A DNA stretch of 64,000 bases. Source: Trachythela sp. YZ-2020 (Eukaryota > Cnidaria > Anthozoa > Malacalcyonacea > Clavulariidae). The stretch lies in the NCBI GenBank assembly GCA_016169945.1, contig JADLSH010000358.1, forward strand, positions 3,071,001 through 3,135,000, given 5' to 3'. Of this stretch, positions 1 through 12,628 are shown one piece after another. Numbering within the stretch: the stretch's first letter is position 1; each line of letters starts with the position of its first letter. Below the pieces are notes generated by a model. The model worked only from the letters and a program-made list of their open reading frames with translations. It was not told the DNA's origin and ran no database searches. The translations under genes and the position numbers were made by a program.

Positions 1-251
1 TTATGAACAGCAATCAATGGCGAACAAAACAGCTAACAAAACATAGGGACAATCAATTAAACAATCGAACTCCGATCGAACAGTCCATGTTGTGACAGAC
101 GGTACTTTATTATGATAATAGCGTTAAACCTTGAAGCTTGACGATTTTAGCACGTTTCTTTCCTTTTCAACATTTCAAGTGTCACCTTTGAACAATGAAA
201 CTGCAATGTTTACACAAGAAAATGGAATGAACAACGTTTGTGGAAAAATAC
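1..251. other. Unassigned AT-rich sequence
   Basis: No coding region, repeat end or RNA gene was recognised here. It lies directly before the dispersed repeat that starts near 252 and may be part of it, since the left limit of that repeat is not sharply visible. Confidence 0.4.
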
Positions 252-336
252 TCACATAATCCCCGAGCCAGCGCGAAGCGCCGTGCGAGTGTACTAATTC
301 CGCTCGGATATTTACACCTGGGTATGTGAAAGCACA

Positions 337-1061
337 CAGGGGCGCACATTAGGGGGGGTGTGACACCCCCCCATAATTTGTGAATTTTTCAAAAAGTCGG
401 TCCCAAATTGTAAAATTACACTACTTAATTCGGTCCGACTTGGTCCGAAACATCCTGTCTAAAAACGTATAATAAACGATACAAAAATTGTCAATAAAAG
501 AAATCAACATTGAAAAACCCAGAGATATGTTTCCTCTTAAAGCAATATACTCAAATGTAAGATGACATAGACATACACGACTGCGCAAAACCTTCTAACT
601 TTTGCACTGCCGCATTGTGCGTTCTATTTCCACGTCAGTATTCTCGAGTAAAATTAAGTAAACTCTGTTGTAAAAATGCGTTTCTAATTGGGTTTTTATG
701 ATGTTGAAGGTTACGTTTTGGGGAGCGTTTTCTTTAAATAACTGCATTGAAAGAAAATTGCAGCGAAATATTTGAATTCGAAACTAGATGTTTGAAATCT
801 TATATATATTAATGAAAGGGCCTATAACGAAAGAGGTAGAGAAGACTCTGAAAATGCCATTTCCGACGATCTACAGACTCAAGTTATTCAAAATTTTCGC
901 TGAGTTGGTCCCCTATTTTTTAACAATCCTTCTACACCCCTGGCACTACACATATTTTTACATTAACTCGTAATACATGTTTTGATGTGGTCAAACAAAT
1001 AAAAAAATCGGTCCCTAAACAATGGACACCCCCCCAAACTTTTTTGGAATGTGCGCCCCTG
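337..1061. mobile_element. Non-autonomous hAT-like element
   Basis: The ends are inverted copies: CAGGGGCGCACATT at the left and AATGTGCGCCCCTG at the right. The flanks carry an exact 8-bp direct repeat, AAAGCACA, at 329-336 and 1062-1069. An 8-bp target duplication with ends beginning CAGG is the signature of the hAT superfamily. Just inside each end is a run of G or C. At 725 bp with no transposase-like frame it cannot move by itself. The related repeat at about 10,845 lacks the insertion. Confidence 0.85.
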
Positions 1062-1645
1062 AAAGCACAGTGGAATCCAAAGTCGTCCGCCACGATGTCA
1101 TGGTGTCATGGACCAGAGGTCATGGACGGTTCAGGGTCTTGTACGTTATACGCATGCGCGAATTCAGGTCGAGAGAAACATTTTTTAAAGATTTACGGAT
1201 CAAAATTTTGTTATTCATCAAAAATGATTTTTAATACTCTTGCTATTGGAAAAAAATACCGATAAACAGAGTCTTCAAAACAAAATAAACGAGAGGGCGT
1301 CGAATGGCTGAAAAAAGGACACTTTTGAAGTGTTTTAAACGGGTAAGCGTCTATTTTTCATATTTTTATAGTTTGTGGATTTGCAAAAGCGTATGTCACT
1401 CTGTGAGGTTATTACAATATCGATTAAACCTAAAAGCTAGGTATTTTAGCAAGTTTAAATTTGAATTTTGAAGAAACAACGTAATGTCAAAAACTTCATT
1501 TTAAAGATAGATTTAAAAAATATACTGTCAAAAAACAGTTTGTGAAATGTCTAAGGTCAAATTTTACAACAACCAAAACTAAAAGAGTACGTAATAACAT
1601 ATCTACTTTATAAGTGGGGCAATTCATAATTTTATAGTTAAAAGT

Positions 1646-1835
1646 CAGCCTCGTACCCAGGCGCTTTTAAGGAAAAGAAAAAAAATCGCGTTCAGCTAAT
1701 TTATAGAGATCAGTGGCTAAGATTAGCGAGCGCGCTGGGGTGCTTGGGGAGGACGCGACGACCCCCGCGCGCTCGCTCAGCTGAGCCACTGATCTCTATA
1801 AATTAGCTGAACGCGATTTTTATTCTTTCCCTTGG
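1646..1835. mobile_element. 190-bp palindromic MITE
   Basis: The insertion starts CAGCCTCGTACCC and ends CTTTCCCTTGG, flanked by the 8-bp direct repeat TTAAAAGT (1638-1645 and 1836-1843). The homologous repeat near 11,430 has a single, uninterrupted version of this site. Inside, about 60 bases around ATCGCGTTCAGCTAATTTAT pair with a downstream inverted copy around a GC-rich loop, so the element could fold into one long hairpin. Outer ends are only partly symmetric. The superfamily is probably hAT-like from the 8-bp duplication. Confidence 0.8.
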
Positions 1836-2007
1836 TTAAAAGTACAAATATTTATATTACTCTTTTATCATTTTGTACCAAAAGTAAAAAAATTGTGTGT
1901 TTCTATGGTTACAATGATTGACCAAATACTTCATGTTACAATAAATTTTGGGAAGTATAATTCCTGAGTTCGAATAGGCGAGGGGATTCTGCATGAGTGT
2001 ATTTCTA

Positions 2008-2035
2008 GTAATAATAATAATAATAATAATAATAA
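2008..2035. repeat. (TAA)n microsatellite
   Basis: About nine uninterrupted TAA units immediately follow the end of dispersed repeat copy A. Confidence 0.95.
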
Positions 2036-2159
2036 AAACTTTAAAAATGTGTCTATGTATTTAGTTATACAACTAATTGGGGAGACCTATAGTACCTATA
2101 ACTATATATCTATAATGTTATATAAGAAGTAAATATACATGTCTATCTATTCATGCATA

Positions 2160-3175
2160 TTTTATGTGGAACAAAGATTACAATTATTGCAGTTATTTTC
2201 TACAATATCTTGTAAATTTATTTTTCTGATGCATGCTTTAAAACTTTCTAATGCAGGCATTTCCCTTTCTTCTTTACCAAGTTTTGACCACCAGTATGGG
2301 CCAAAGTACCTTAACCAGTGCTTACCATACTGAACCGTATCATAACGTGGTCTATGAAAGACTGCATTCCGCAGTGAATAATTGCCTTTATCAATGTTTT
2401 GAAAAATCCTATTTACATAGACTGGGCTTAAACCATTTTTAACTTTAAACATCAAAATAGCAATGTCTTGCAATCGCCTGTTGTAAAGGCTAGGAAGTTT
2501 AGACTTGCTTAATAGTTCCTCATGTGAGTAGCCGTTTATACTGCCCGTAAGGCACGTTCCTCAACCCTTTCTAATTTGCGTTTATCAGATGCCTTACAAA
2601 AGTGCCAAACTAGGTGACAGTAGGCGAGATGTGGGAGTATTGATGATTTGTAGAGGTCTAGCTTAGCTCTTGTAGAGATTAGGCTACGTAGCCTTAAAAT
2701 TACTCCTACTTTTTGACTAGATCGTTTACAAGTTTCACTGATATGCTCACTAAAAATTAATTGATCGTCCAACTAATTGAGTGTACTTGACGAATTTATT
2801 TCGTTTCCATCAATATTAATAGTTATTCTATTATTTTGTTCTTTTTGCCTGGGATTGATTGTATTAGTTCGAAGAAGATTTTCTTTGTACCACATAGAGG
2901 CCAGCTTGTTTCTTCCTTCTAGTTGTTTTCAACATTTTGTATATGTTTTCCAACCTTGTAGACTTGATGGTCATCCGCATACATATATAAAGTATCGTTC
3001 CGCATACATATATAAAGTATCGTTTTTAATTTGATGGCATAAATCGTTTTGGAAAAAGTTCCACAAAAGTGGTCCAAAAGATGATCCTTGTGGCCATCCC
3101 ATTGTGACATATTTAGGCTCTTCCCGATTGTGTTAGCATAATTTTCAGCATAATTTGGCTTAACGAGCACATTTT
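2160..3175 (-). pseudogene. Decayed non-LTR retrotransposon, reverse transcriptase C-terminal half
   Basis: Three minus-strand frames fit one LINE reverse transcriptase in order. Near 3100-2990 the frame carries PQGSSFGPLLWN and then the catalytic MYADDHQVY motif. At 2772-2536 it continues with a segment rich in Arg/Lys ending SSILPHLAYCHLVWHF, typical of the region after the RT palm. At 2473-2162 comes the distal part, with VKNGLSPVY and PRYDTVQYG. Stops and frame changes separate the blocks, and a 22-bp tandem duplication around 2985-3020 adds another break. It is a truncated, inactive copy of the CR1/Jockey-like group; the exact clade was not determined. Confidence 0.85.
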
Positions 3176-3455
3176 TTGCATTTTATCAAGAAAAGAATTG
3201 CTAGCATAATTTAGTAATTTTTCGCTAATTCATCTGAATTTTGGCTGTTAAAAAGCAAAACCTTTCATATTTTTGGTGTTCATGCAGTTTTAGTGAGTTT
3301 AGGAAAACTATATTTCATCTTTTATTTCCCCATAAAGTCAAAATAAAGTACGTTTTACTAATTTTATTATCTGATAATCCGATATGGTCATACGGAAAAA
3401 CAAATCTGAAAGTGGAAGCACTGGCTAATTGAAAAAACAAGATGGCGTCACAAAA
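3176..3455. other. Unassigned spacer
   Basis: AT-rich sequence between the LINE fragment and the next inverted repeat. No gene, tRNA or element end was recognised. Confidence 0.4.
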
Positions 3456-3603
3456 TAAGGTTATAACCACTGAGCTTTATATATCTGGAGGACGTGCCGC
3501 TAATGTTTGCCAGGCAGAAAAGTGAAGCAAAAAACATGGCGGATTTTGGCTTGCTGACGCCATATATGGTCCTAAATGCTCATGGTAATTACCACTGACA
3601 ACC

Positions 3604-3838
3604 GCGATACCACAGAATACCACACAGAAGGTCATCTCATTGCTTTTGCGTAAGCGCTATTCGTCATGATTCGTCACTCAGCAAGTGCCCTAAACAGAAG
3701 TAGTCACCCCCCTGGAAACATTCAAAATGGCTATTTGTCCAGGGGGGTGACTACTTCTGTTTAGGGCACTTGCTGAGTGACGAATAGCGCTTACGCAAAA
3801 ACAATGTAGAGATGACCTTCTGTTTCTGTGGCGATACT
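3604..3838. mobile_element. Palindromic MITE
   Basis: Roughly 100 bases on each side of a short centre (about 3718-3740) are near-perfect reverse complements. The left arm runs from CAGAAGGTCATCT through GCGTAAGCGCTATTCGTCA to TAGTCACCCCCCTGG; the right arm reads the same backwards. The outer end matches are interrupted (CCACAGAATACC on one side only). No coding potential. Confidence 0.8.
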
Positions 3839-5445
3839 GTGCTTTCGATGAACTCCTTCACCCTCCTGGTTTTTGCACTAATATTTTATGCTTTCGACCT
3901 TTGTTTTTGAGCTAAAAAATCTTGATATCTTTTCTCTTTTTTGCTTGTTTCACAAAGTCGAGGAACGATTACCTTTTTGTTCCGCTTGTGGATGCAACAA
4001 TTCACTATAAAGGAAGGATATTGCTTCTCACCGGTAAGACTTGCATTTTATACTTTCTAGCTTTCTACTCGGCTTTCTATATACTCAGTCGACTTGGGTA
4101 GAAATATTTTAAAAACAGACATAAAAAACTTGTAATGTACATAAAATCTTGTTGTTTTGATTCAGAGCTGACCATTTGTTGCTTTTTAATTTAATAGTTT
4201 TAGAAGTTTTATAGTATAATTAATTTTATACTTGTTGGTTTTCTCACTTTTCTGGCCTTTTCTATACGTGCAGTCCTTTCATAAATAGTAAACAGTTAAT
4301 ATATGGTGTCAATTGTCAAAATCCTTACACTTGCCATACATACATAGGCTTTCTAACCCAGGTTATATAAAAGACAAGCAAGTTGTCCTTGGCAAACTTG
4401 CTAGTTGTTCCAGGTTTTTTTTGTAGCAGCAGTTACCTGCTGCATACTTAAGTTTTGTAGTATTTATATATGGCTATGAGCTAGGATACCAACCATTTCA
4501 GCACCCTCAAAAAAGTGCCCTAGTAAACATTTTACTATAGATTATATTAGTTAATATATAATAATAGATTTACCCACTTTCCCCTTAGGATGGCAGAAAT
4601 TCCTCCATAGTGGGAGTCTAGATCTTTTCTGGAATGACCCAATATATCTTCAAAGTGCCCTCATAATTACAAGTTCATTAACCCATTGACTGGCCGTACC
4701 CTACCACTGACAAGTAGAATAATCTGGCAACAGACAGAGTAAAATGCTAAATCTGGGTGCATCGTAAGCAAATGGTTATTATTTGGATACAAAAATGTAA
4801 AAAAACTGAGACGTGTGAATGGATTGTACTGCATTAAAACCATATAAATATTATGTTCAAATAGAAGAAATAATGGTGTATAGTGGTGTACCAGAGAAAA
4901 TTTTGATCTGGCCAGAACTTGGAACTAAATTCTGGCCAGAACTTGGAACTAATGCACCAGTCATTGTAAATCCCTGCCTCCCCCAACCGGGGAAATAGTG
5001 GGGAAAGCAGGGACAAATGCCTAGTATTACGAGTTTGTTGTTCCCCGATATATGGGGAATGTGCTCTCTGTTGCTGTCTCGTATTTCTAGGTCGGGACAG
5101 TGGTGGGGACATTGGACTTCATTTTTTGCCCCGGAATAAGTTCTGGTGCACCCCTAGTAAAGGTACGTAGTACGGCCCGACAAATCACTGTGTGTGAACG
5201 TACCTTAAGCAATTTTTTCTCACACCATTGTCTATAAACAACCAAAGTAACTTTTATTGTTTCTCATTTACATTACAGACTACAACTGTGATATACAAAT
5301 AACTAGTTTGAGCAAAAAGTATTCTTAACAGGTCATGTATTGTATCATGCATAGTTAACATAGATGTATATGATATTGTTGTGTATAAGGATGTATAATA
5401 ATATGGTATGACTATTCTCTTCTCTTTTGCAGGAATCATCTGTTT

Positions 5446-6372
5446 CAGGGTTCGAATTAACGGATAGCGAATAGCGATTCGCTATCCGTTTTTGGCATTT
5501 CGCTATTCATTTCGCTATTCAATGATATGAAAAATAAGTGTTTAACTTGAAAACATTTTATTTTTGAGCTTTGCGTTTTTTTAATAAAATAAAACTGTTG
5601 TATGTAATGTTTAAGGCCAAATATCCTCTGTTTGTAATGACGCGTTAAGCCGTGGTTAAGCAAGGCGTAAATCTTTCTCAATCAAAAAATTTAATACTAT
5701 TTGCACATTCTTTAATTATCTCCAGAGTGTTTTGAGTTTATTCTTTAATGTGATAGGCTGAAATTATGACAACTGTCAAAATCCACTTCCGAAAGATCAA
5801 GGGTCGTGTTATTGATACATGTTCATGCGAGAATAATTTCACTATAATGTTGCAACCACTTGAAAAGCCCGAACAAATCTGTCGAAGAACTTTCGAGTTT
5901 AATACTAAATGCTTTAATAGCATGGGATGGGTAGAGCAACCACAATATTTACACCTGAATTGTTGTTTCTATTTATTGTGCACATGTAGTAGATAATTCC
6001 ATGAGAATATTCTGTTATCTAATGCAATATTTACATAAACAGCGTTGTAGCAAGTTCGAGTAATGCCACGATTAAAAATAGCACGTAAATTCAGCCGCAC
6101 CTTGATAAAATGAGCAATTACTAAAGCATGTTTGATGTTTCCATTTTGCCCTGCTTTGCTGTGTTTATTTTGTTTGGTTTGCTCTGATATTTACTGATCA
6201 CATTTACACAGTCTACAAGTTGTTAACGACGCTTACCTTGACATATTAAGGATATTTTCCAGCGCGGAAAATGGCCTTTAATCAGTACGTAAAAAAATCG
6301 CCACACTTTATATTACAAGGATCACTAGGTACAAATTCGCTATTCACTTTTAAATATTTAATTCGAACCCTG
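5446..6372. mobile_element. Non-autonomous hAT-like element
   Basis: Terminal inverted repeats CAGGGTTCGAATTAA and TTAATTCGAACCCTG are exact, and the flanks show the 8-bp direct repeat ATCTGTTT at 5438-5445 and 6373-6380. Both marks are those of hAT transposons. Just inside the left end GCGAATAGCGATTCGCTA forms a small palindrome. The 927-bp interior has no transposase; short open frames here look incidental. Confidence 0.87.
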
Positions 6373-7701
6373 ATCTGTTTTAGGTACCACAAGAAATGGC
6401 ACAAGGCATCAAAATGCTGAACAGGGAGAGCAAAGTCATAGACCATTGGGATACAAAGTTATAGTAATATCCAGTGGCATACTGTGTTCTAACATTTCCA
6501 CTAGGGGTGCCCATTCCAAAATTTACCAACGACACAGCCAAAAATGTCACAGATGTAGTGTTGGTTGCTAGCGAGTGCACAATTCTGTTGCTCATTTTGG
6601 CTGTTTCACCAAGTTACTTTAAGATTTTATGTTTCAAGAGACGAAGGTCAACTTACTGACAGATTCTTTAAAAAGTGGGTGTAACATATCCCCTATACTT
6701 CCCGCTTGGTATGCCACTGATAATACCGTAACTTGATTGTACAGTTTGTTCTTAAAATTATATGCAGTACTGCTAATTAGTAATTATTCTTTGAAAATGT
6801 CAAATTAAAATAAAACAAAATTTATTATGCTTTTGTATCTTCAATTTCCAAACATGTTGCATGTTTCACCAATTATGCATAAAGGACTGTGTTAGGTACT
6901 GGTCAGTGGGTGAGAAAAGGGGGGCGGTCTCAATTATTTTTACCCTGAATGGGGGCAGCCTCAATTCTAAAAATATGTGCTACTCACTGGGGCTACTTGA
7001 AGTGTTTTGATGAGACCATACAACAAAACATTGACCATGTAGTATAAATCAATAGATGTAATATAAATGACTTCATACAAGTTTTATAATGTTTTATTAT
7101 AATCATGTGGATGTGACATCACATGTTCCTGTTTCAAGCTATTTTAGCACTAAAGTTTAGGATACAGGAAGAGCACCTTAGAAAGCAACAAGTTTAATAC
7201 CAGGAATATCAATCTGCAATATTCCCAACAAAATTGTAAATAACAGTAGCCAACAAGCTGGTCATTTAACGCCAAGGGGTTTCCCCTTAAGTAAAATCAT
7301 CCAGCTTTAATATATAGTTTAAAATAATATGGCGTTATAAAACAGAATAAACTAATAAAAGGGCTGCTTTTGGCTTGGTTAAGAAGTCAAACCTGAGGGA
7401 TGGCTATTTGATAAGTAAAATTGTCTTGTGTTATAATATAGAGTAAAATCGTCTAGCATGATAGGGGGGGGGATGGTGGTCTTGTTTTTCTCTTGTCCCC
7501 CTGTCTTTTTTATGCTTTTGTCTCTACTGAAAACTTTACAACAACATTTGCATATTACTTATATACATTACTGTAGTGGCCTTTTAAGGATATGTTGCTT
7601 TTAGTCAAAACCTATCAGACAAACCTACAATCTACAATTCTAGTGCTTCATATATGGAAAGTATCCCCAGCCCAGCCTACGACATCTGACCAGAAATCTA
7701 G

Positions 7702-7833
7702 ATAGACATCGCCTTTCCAAGATCAGCTGCCCCCACCACCCTAACCTTCTTCTGACACCACTTATATTATGCGTAGACATCGCCTTTCCAAGATCAGCTG
7801 CCCCCACCACCCTGACCTTCTGGCACCACTTAT
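7702..7833. repeat. Two-copy ~70-bp tandem repeat
   Basis: The block TAGACATCGCCTTTCCAAGA through CCCCCACCACCCT to CACCACTTATA occurs twice in direct orientation with small differences. It accounts for the repetitive short open frame on the minus strand here; no gene is inferred. Confidence 0.85.
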
Positions 7834-8613
7834 AGCAGCACAGAGATAATTTTTCAAATGCTAAAAATATATACAACTTCTTCAGAACCTCACAAAATAG
7901 TATGAAACTAAAATGTGGAATTACAAAGTTTCCATTGCTTTGAGGGAAGAAACTGACAGTCTGACACTACAGGTATTAAAATACTTGTGGCTAAAATAAC
8001 ATACTGTCCAAAATTGTACCATATACAAGAGCCTCCTTTAAGCCTGAATAAGGTATATTCTATCATGGCTCGACAAATTCTTTCGTGAAATATAATATAA
8101 ATAGTATGTAAACTGAAATATTTACGGAATTTTTACCGTATTAACCTGTTCGCTCTGGTTCAAATATCACCTTTGCCCACATCAATTTTGAGGTTTTAGT
8201 ATTTGTTTGCCGTCTTTAAAGGATGAGAATAACGTGTACGACTTGCAAATCTTTGAACAAATGGTCAAAGGCAAAAAAAAATGTTGAAAAGTCGTAAACA
8301 ACGAGAATTTTAATACTGCAGAGCTAAAATATTTTTTTCCAAATCCAGGGGGGTGTAAAAGTTGTAGCGGGCTCAAACTTGAGCCTGTCAGTGGTAATTA
8401 CCATGAGCATTTAGGACCATATATCATATATCGTCAGCAAGCCAAATATCCGCCATGTTTTTTGCTTCACTTTTTTATGCCGAGCACGTCCTCCAGTAAT
8501 ATAGTATAGCTCAGTGGTTATAACACTGATCTGAAAATATAGTACCAACCATAGATATAGGAGACCTAGATTGCTGACTCGGCTCAACTAGACGTGTCAA
8601 ATTTTTAAAATCC

Positions 8614-10145
8614 AAGATGGCGGCTCAACCGGTCAAAAATCATAGAGCGGTATAGGGAAAAACCATGTTTTTGCATTTTGCGTCGTCCTACAGCTTCCGA
8701 TCCCGTTCTATCACATTATTTTGGAAAGAACTAACTGGTGTGAAGGTTTTGGATGAATATTTGTATAATTAGTACAATTTACATATTACAATTCAACCGG
8801 GCAAGAATGGGCAAAGACGAAAAGCGTGCGAAACTGCTGGCCTGGTTTCTTTTCCTGTGTATTCCTTCAGTCTTTTACTTTTTCAGTCTTCAGTCTTTTT
8901 CTCAAGTAACGTGATTACGTGATATATATCTAACTATTCCAAAAGCTACTGCTGTTTATTTTGTTCTTTCATTGTTATTTATACCAAAATACAGTATATT
9001 TATCTGAAAATTCTGGGGCATTCTATTATTCTAAAAAAACTGTTTTTTATCGAAAAGAATGCCTGAATATTGTTCAGCGTATAACTGCAAGGCCAGACGT
9101 GGGGATTTAAAAGATGGTATTCGCTTGTTCTTCCATAAGTAAGTCTATAAAAGTAAGTATAAAACACACATATTGTATATTTGTACACTATGACATACTT
9201 CATATAAACAGCATAGTTTAAGACTATATAAATAAGACAGTTTTTAATTGCATATTAAAAACAATTTGTTTTGTAAATACTGTATAAATGACAACAAATG
9301 TAGTTTTGAGTTTGTTAGCTACAATATAAAAGTGTTTACAGTTTTAATAATTAATAAAAGAATATTAAACTGGAAAAGATATTGTGTTGATGTCTGTGTC
9401 CTAGTCTATATATATGCATGTTGACAACAACTTTCATAGAGGTCCTTTTCCTGTTTAAGGTCTCAAAAGGACCTAGGATTTGACTCCTGCAGAAACAATT
9501 CTGTCAAAAACTTTTGAGTTTTGTTCACATCAGTGAACCAAAGATAAATCTTTCCCTTCGCACTATTTAGATTTCCTATAACCAATCCCAGTCTGCTAAA
9601 AAGTTGGATAACAGGATAACAACTATGAAATGGGCAGACTGGATACCAATCAAATATTCAGTCTTGTGTGAGAAACACTTTACCCCCGACGACTATATTA
9701 GTAAGGGAGAGCAAGTAATAGAAGGCCAATCCAAGAAATATCTGAAAGGGTCTACTAAGGATTAAAAAATTAGAAGAAATTAAGGCTATATCAGAAGAAC
9801 AGTATTGTGAAAAAATTAGAAGAAATTAAGGCTATATCAGAAGAACAAAGCCAACATCTCATGTAAAATTTTGGTCATATGGCCAAAACCTTTATTTTCT
9901 GCAACAAAATGTCTCGAACTGCTCAACCGACCATGTGATGATTTTCAGACAACATTTAGCGATCGATTATTTCGTCTTTATTGAACTTAAATTATGGAAA
10001 TACTCATCCAAAACTTTCACACCAGTTAGTTCTTCCCAAAATAATGTCATAGAACGGGATCGGTACCACCAGGAAGACGCAAAATGCAAAAAACATGGTT
10101 TTTCCCTATACCGCTCTATGATTTTTGACCGGTTGAGCCGCCATT
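8614..10145. mobile_element. THAP-gene-bearing element with ~150-bp inverted ends
   Basis: The left end (AAGATGGCGGCTCAACCGG, 8614 to about 8760) returns in reverse complement at about 9990-10,145, including AAAAACCATG and the block around GAACGGGATCGG. The interior holds a split THAP-domain reading frame at 9059-9765 and a duplicated 45-bp segment around 9770-9845 (TTAGAAGAAATTAAGGCTAT twice). THAP domains are the DNA-binding part of P-element transposases and are often carried by related transposons; no transposase catalytic domain is visible, so this is a non-autonomous or eroded element. Confidence 0.7.
9059..9765 (+). pseudogene. THAP zinc-finger domain fragment in two exons
   Basis: Exon 1 (9059-9138) starts at ATG and reads MPEYCSAYNCKARRG, the first two cysteines of a C2CH THAP finger, then ends at a strong donor, GTAAGT. 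Exon 2 follows an acceptor ending TTTAG at 9570 and continues with FPITNPSLLKSW, the conserved Phe-Pro and Trp of the fold. About 20 bases on, an 8-bp tandem duplication (GATAACAG then GATAACA, near 9607-9621) shifts the frame. The other frame then gives WADWIPIKYSVLCEKHFTPDD with the final Cys and His, and stops at 9763-9765. So all four zinc ligands are present but in two frames. A DNA-binding role is inferred from the family; no further domain follows, so the product would be a lone finger at best. Confidence 0.75.
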
Positions 10146-10775
10146 TTGAATACTCATGGTTGCCACCACTGATCTGAATATAGGCTGGATAACGCATCTA
10201 CCATAGGCTGCTCAGCTCCAGTTTCAGATTCGCAGCTCTATATTCAAACTGAATCTAGAGCCAGAGGCATGGCGTTCATGTTCAAATGGCTGTAACTCCG
10301 CAAAGGCTTCACCTATTCTAACAATATTTGTTTTCGTTCTTTGTCAAGAAAAGAAGTATGATATAACACAATCGCCGAGTCTCTACTGCTTCTAGATTTC
10401 TCTAAACAACTTGCATAAGTCAAGTCGCCAAACGGCGTGCGGTCAATTAAATCTGGAGCCAGGTCCGGTTAGTTCCCGCCAAAATCGCTGTATAGTCGTA
10501 ACGAATAAATGTTATGCTATAATATTTTTTTTCATTCTTCACTGATAATTTGCACATTATTTAAAACAATCGGCTTGTCTGTAGCGCTTTTAGTTTCCTC
10601 AGAAGGGCTCGCACAAGTTAGGTCATCAAACAGCGACATGTTGACACAGACGGTAAACAGGCTTGCCGCTCCTCACTTAAAACGCTCTGTCTCAGCCAAA
10701 AGTTACTTTTATTGCAAAGATTTTTTTTTTTCTTCGTCATATTAAAGCTCACATTGAAGCTAGCTTTATTTTTAT

Positions 10776-11604
10776 ATCTCGAGCCGCCGGCGCGCCGTGC
10801 GCGAGGGGTACTTTCCGCTCGGCTATTATTTACACGGGTATGTGAAAACATAGCGGAATCCAAAGTCGTCCGCCGCGATGCCATGGACGGTTCAGGGTTT
10901 TCTACGTTATACGCATGCGCGAGTCAAGTCGAGAGAAACATACGGATAAACATTTAAAGATTTACGGATAAATATTTTGTTAATATATGCATCAAAAATG
11001 ATTTTTAATACTCGGGCTATTGGAAAACATACCGATGAATAGAGTCTTCAAAAGATGATAAACGAGAAACAGTCGAATGGCTGAAAAAAGGAGACTTTTG
11101 AAGTGTTTTAAACGGGTAAGTGTCTAATGTCTATTTTGCATATTTTAGTTTGTGGATTTGCAAAAGCGTATTAATATAATATCGATTAAACCTAAAAGGT
11201 ATTTTAGCAAGTTTAAATTTGAATTTTGAGGAAACAACGTAATGTCAGAAACTATTTTAAAGATAAATTTAAAAAATTATACTGTCAAAAAACAGTTGAA
11301 GTTTTCTGAAATTTTTTGATGTTTTTATGAAATGTCTAAGGTTAAATTTTACAGCAAACCAAAGCTAAAAGAGTACGTAATAACATATCTACTTTATATA
11401 GTGGGGCAATTCATAAGTTTATAGCTAAAAGTACAAATATTATATTACTATTTTATCATTTTGTACCAAAAGTAAAAAATTGCGTGTTGCTATGGTTACA
11501 AATTACAATGATTGACGGAATACTTCATGTTACAATAAATTTTGGGAAGTATGTTCTGAGTTCGAATAGGCGAGGGGATTCTGCATGAGTGTATTTCTAG
11601 TATC
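10776..11604 (+). repeat. Dispersed repeat, copy B
   Basis: This block matches 252-2009 and interrupts the left arm of the foldback element: the sequence AGCTCACATTGAAGCTA before it and TCGCTTTAAACTTTGCC after it are contiguous in the opposite arm near 13,360 and 13,760. It preserves the empty sites for both insertions seen in copy A. No protein recognised. Confidence 0.8.
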
Positions 11605-12628
11605 GCTTTAAACTTTGCCAGGACAACGTGCATAAGGTGAGTCCTCGAACAGCCACATACTGACACTGTCCACAAGTCAGTCAACAAGTCAGTCTACTAA
11701 AAGCGCTCTATCTCAGCGAAAAATGAACATATCCGTAAAATACTTTTTTTCATTCTTCACTGATAATTTGCACGTTATTTAAAACAATCGACTGGTCTGT
11801 AGCGCTTTTAGTTTCCTCAGGAGAGCTCGCATAAGTTAGGTCATGCTCGTTCATATGCTGGACTCGCCCATGCGGGGTTTCCCCTTCGTTTGCTACTACT
11901 TACGTACAGGACTGTAATTGATACAGATAAATTTATTTACTAGTAATATTAATTAATTACAGATTAATTTATTTAATATAGTATGTTTGGGCATATGGTT
12001 TGGGTTTCAATTCGGCTTATTTTTTATATCGAAAGCTCAACAGTCATTGTTATGATGTTTCGTCACGTATTCCAGCTGCTTGAAGTTTATATGAGGATAT
12101 GGCATGGGACGAGGCAGTTTTTATAATTTGGCATGCACATGCACTCTAATTGAGAGGGAAACCGATATCAGTCATATTATATACATATATATATATAGAT
12201 ATCATATATGAATTATAGCCAACATCAAATCATCAATACTAAAACCCACAAGAGTGCTAAATTTTATCAATTTGTCAAGAATCCAATATAATCCAAATAT
12301 ATTACAATAGTGCTGGGACAACTCAACGTAATTTTAATATTTTAGTAACTAAAGTAATATATACTTGTAAACATGTAATTTAATCTTATAGCATATATGA
12401 TCCTGCTTGTAGTTTCTTAAAAAATAATATATACTTGTAAATATATAATTTAATCTACAGTTTATATCATACAATCGTTCTTGTAATTATTTCCGAAAAT
12501 TCATTTTGGAGATAAAACTATTTTTAAGCGCCGCATCCGAATAAGCGCCGCACTTATTCACAACAATGCGGTGCTTAATGAAGCACCGTCAGAATTGTTG
12601 GAGAAGCCAAACTAAAAAACAACTACAT

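Larger units (their letters stand above)
252..2009 (+). repeat. Dispersed repeat, copy A (interrupted)
   Basis: This stretch is the same sequence as 10,776-11,604: both start near a CGAGCC motif, share the block around CGGAATCCAAAGTCGTCCGC and end with TGCATGAGTGTATTTCTAGT. Copy A is longer because two elements have jumped into it, at 337-1061 and 1646-1835; copy B lacks both and therefore shows the unoccupied sites. No protein is recognised in either copy. The family is not identified. Confidence 0.8.
3456..8530. mobile_element. 5-kb structure bounded by ~140-bp inverted repeats
   Basis: Bases 3456-3600 reappear in reverse complement at 8387-8530: GTTATAACCACTGAGCT, the block around AACATGGCGGAT, and ATGCTCATGGTAATTACCA are all shared. 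Such long inverted ends suggest a DNA transposon or foldback element, but no clean target duplication was found and no transposase is visible inside. A palindromic MITE (3604-3838) and a hAT-like element (5446-6372) sit within it. Interior not otherwise explained: 3839-5445 and 6373-8386 show no recognisable gene. Confidence 0.6.

Noticed and set aside
6474..6659. Plus-strand 61-codon frame with a hydrophobic stretch next to the hAT-like element
   Set aside because: Considered as a missing channel exon, but it is on the wrong strand, lacks splice sites and has no channel motif.
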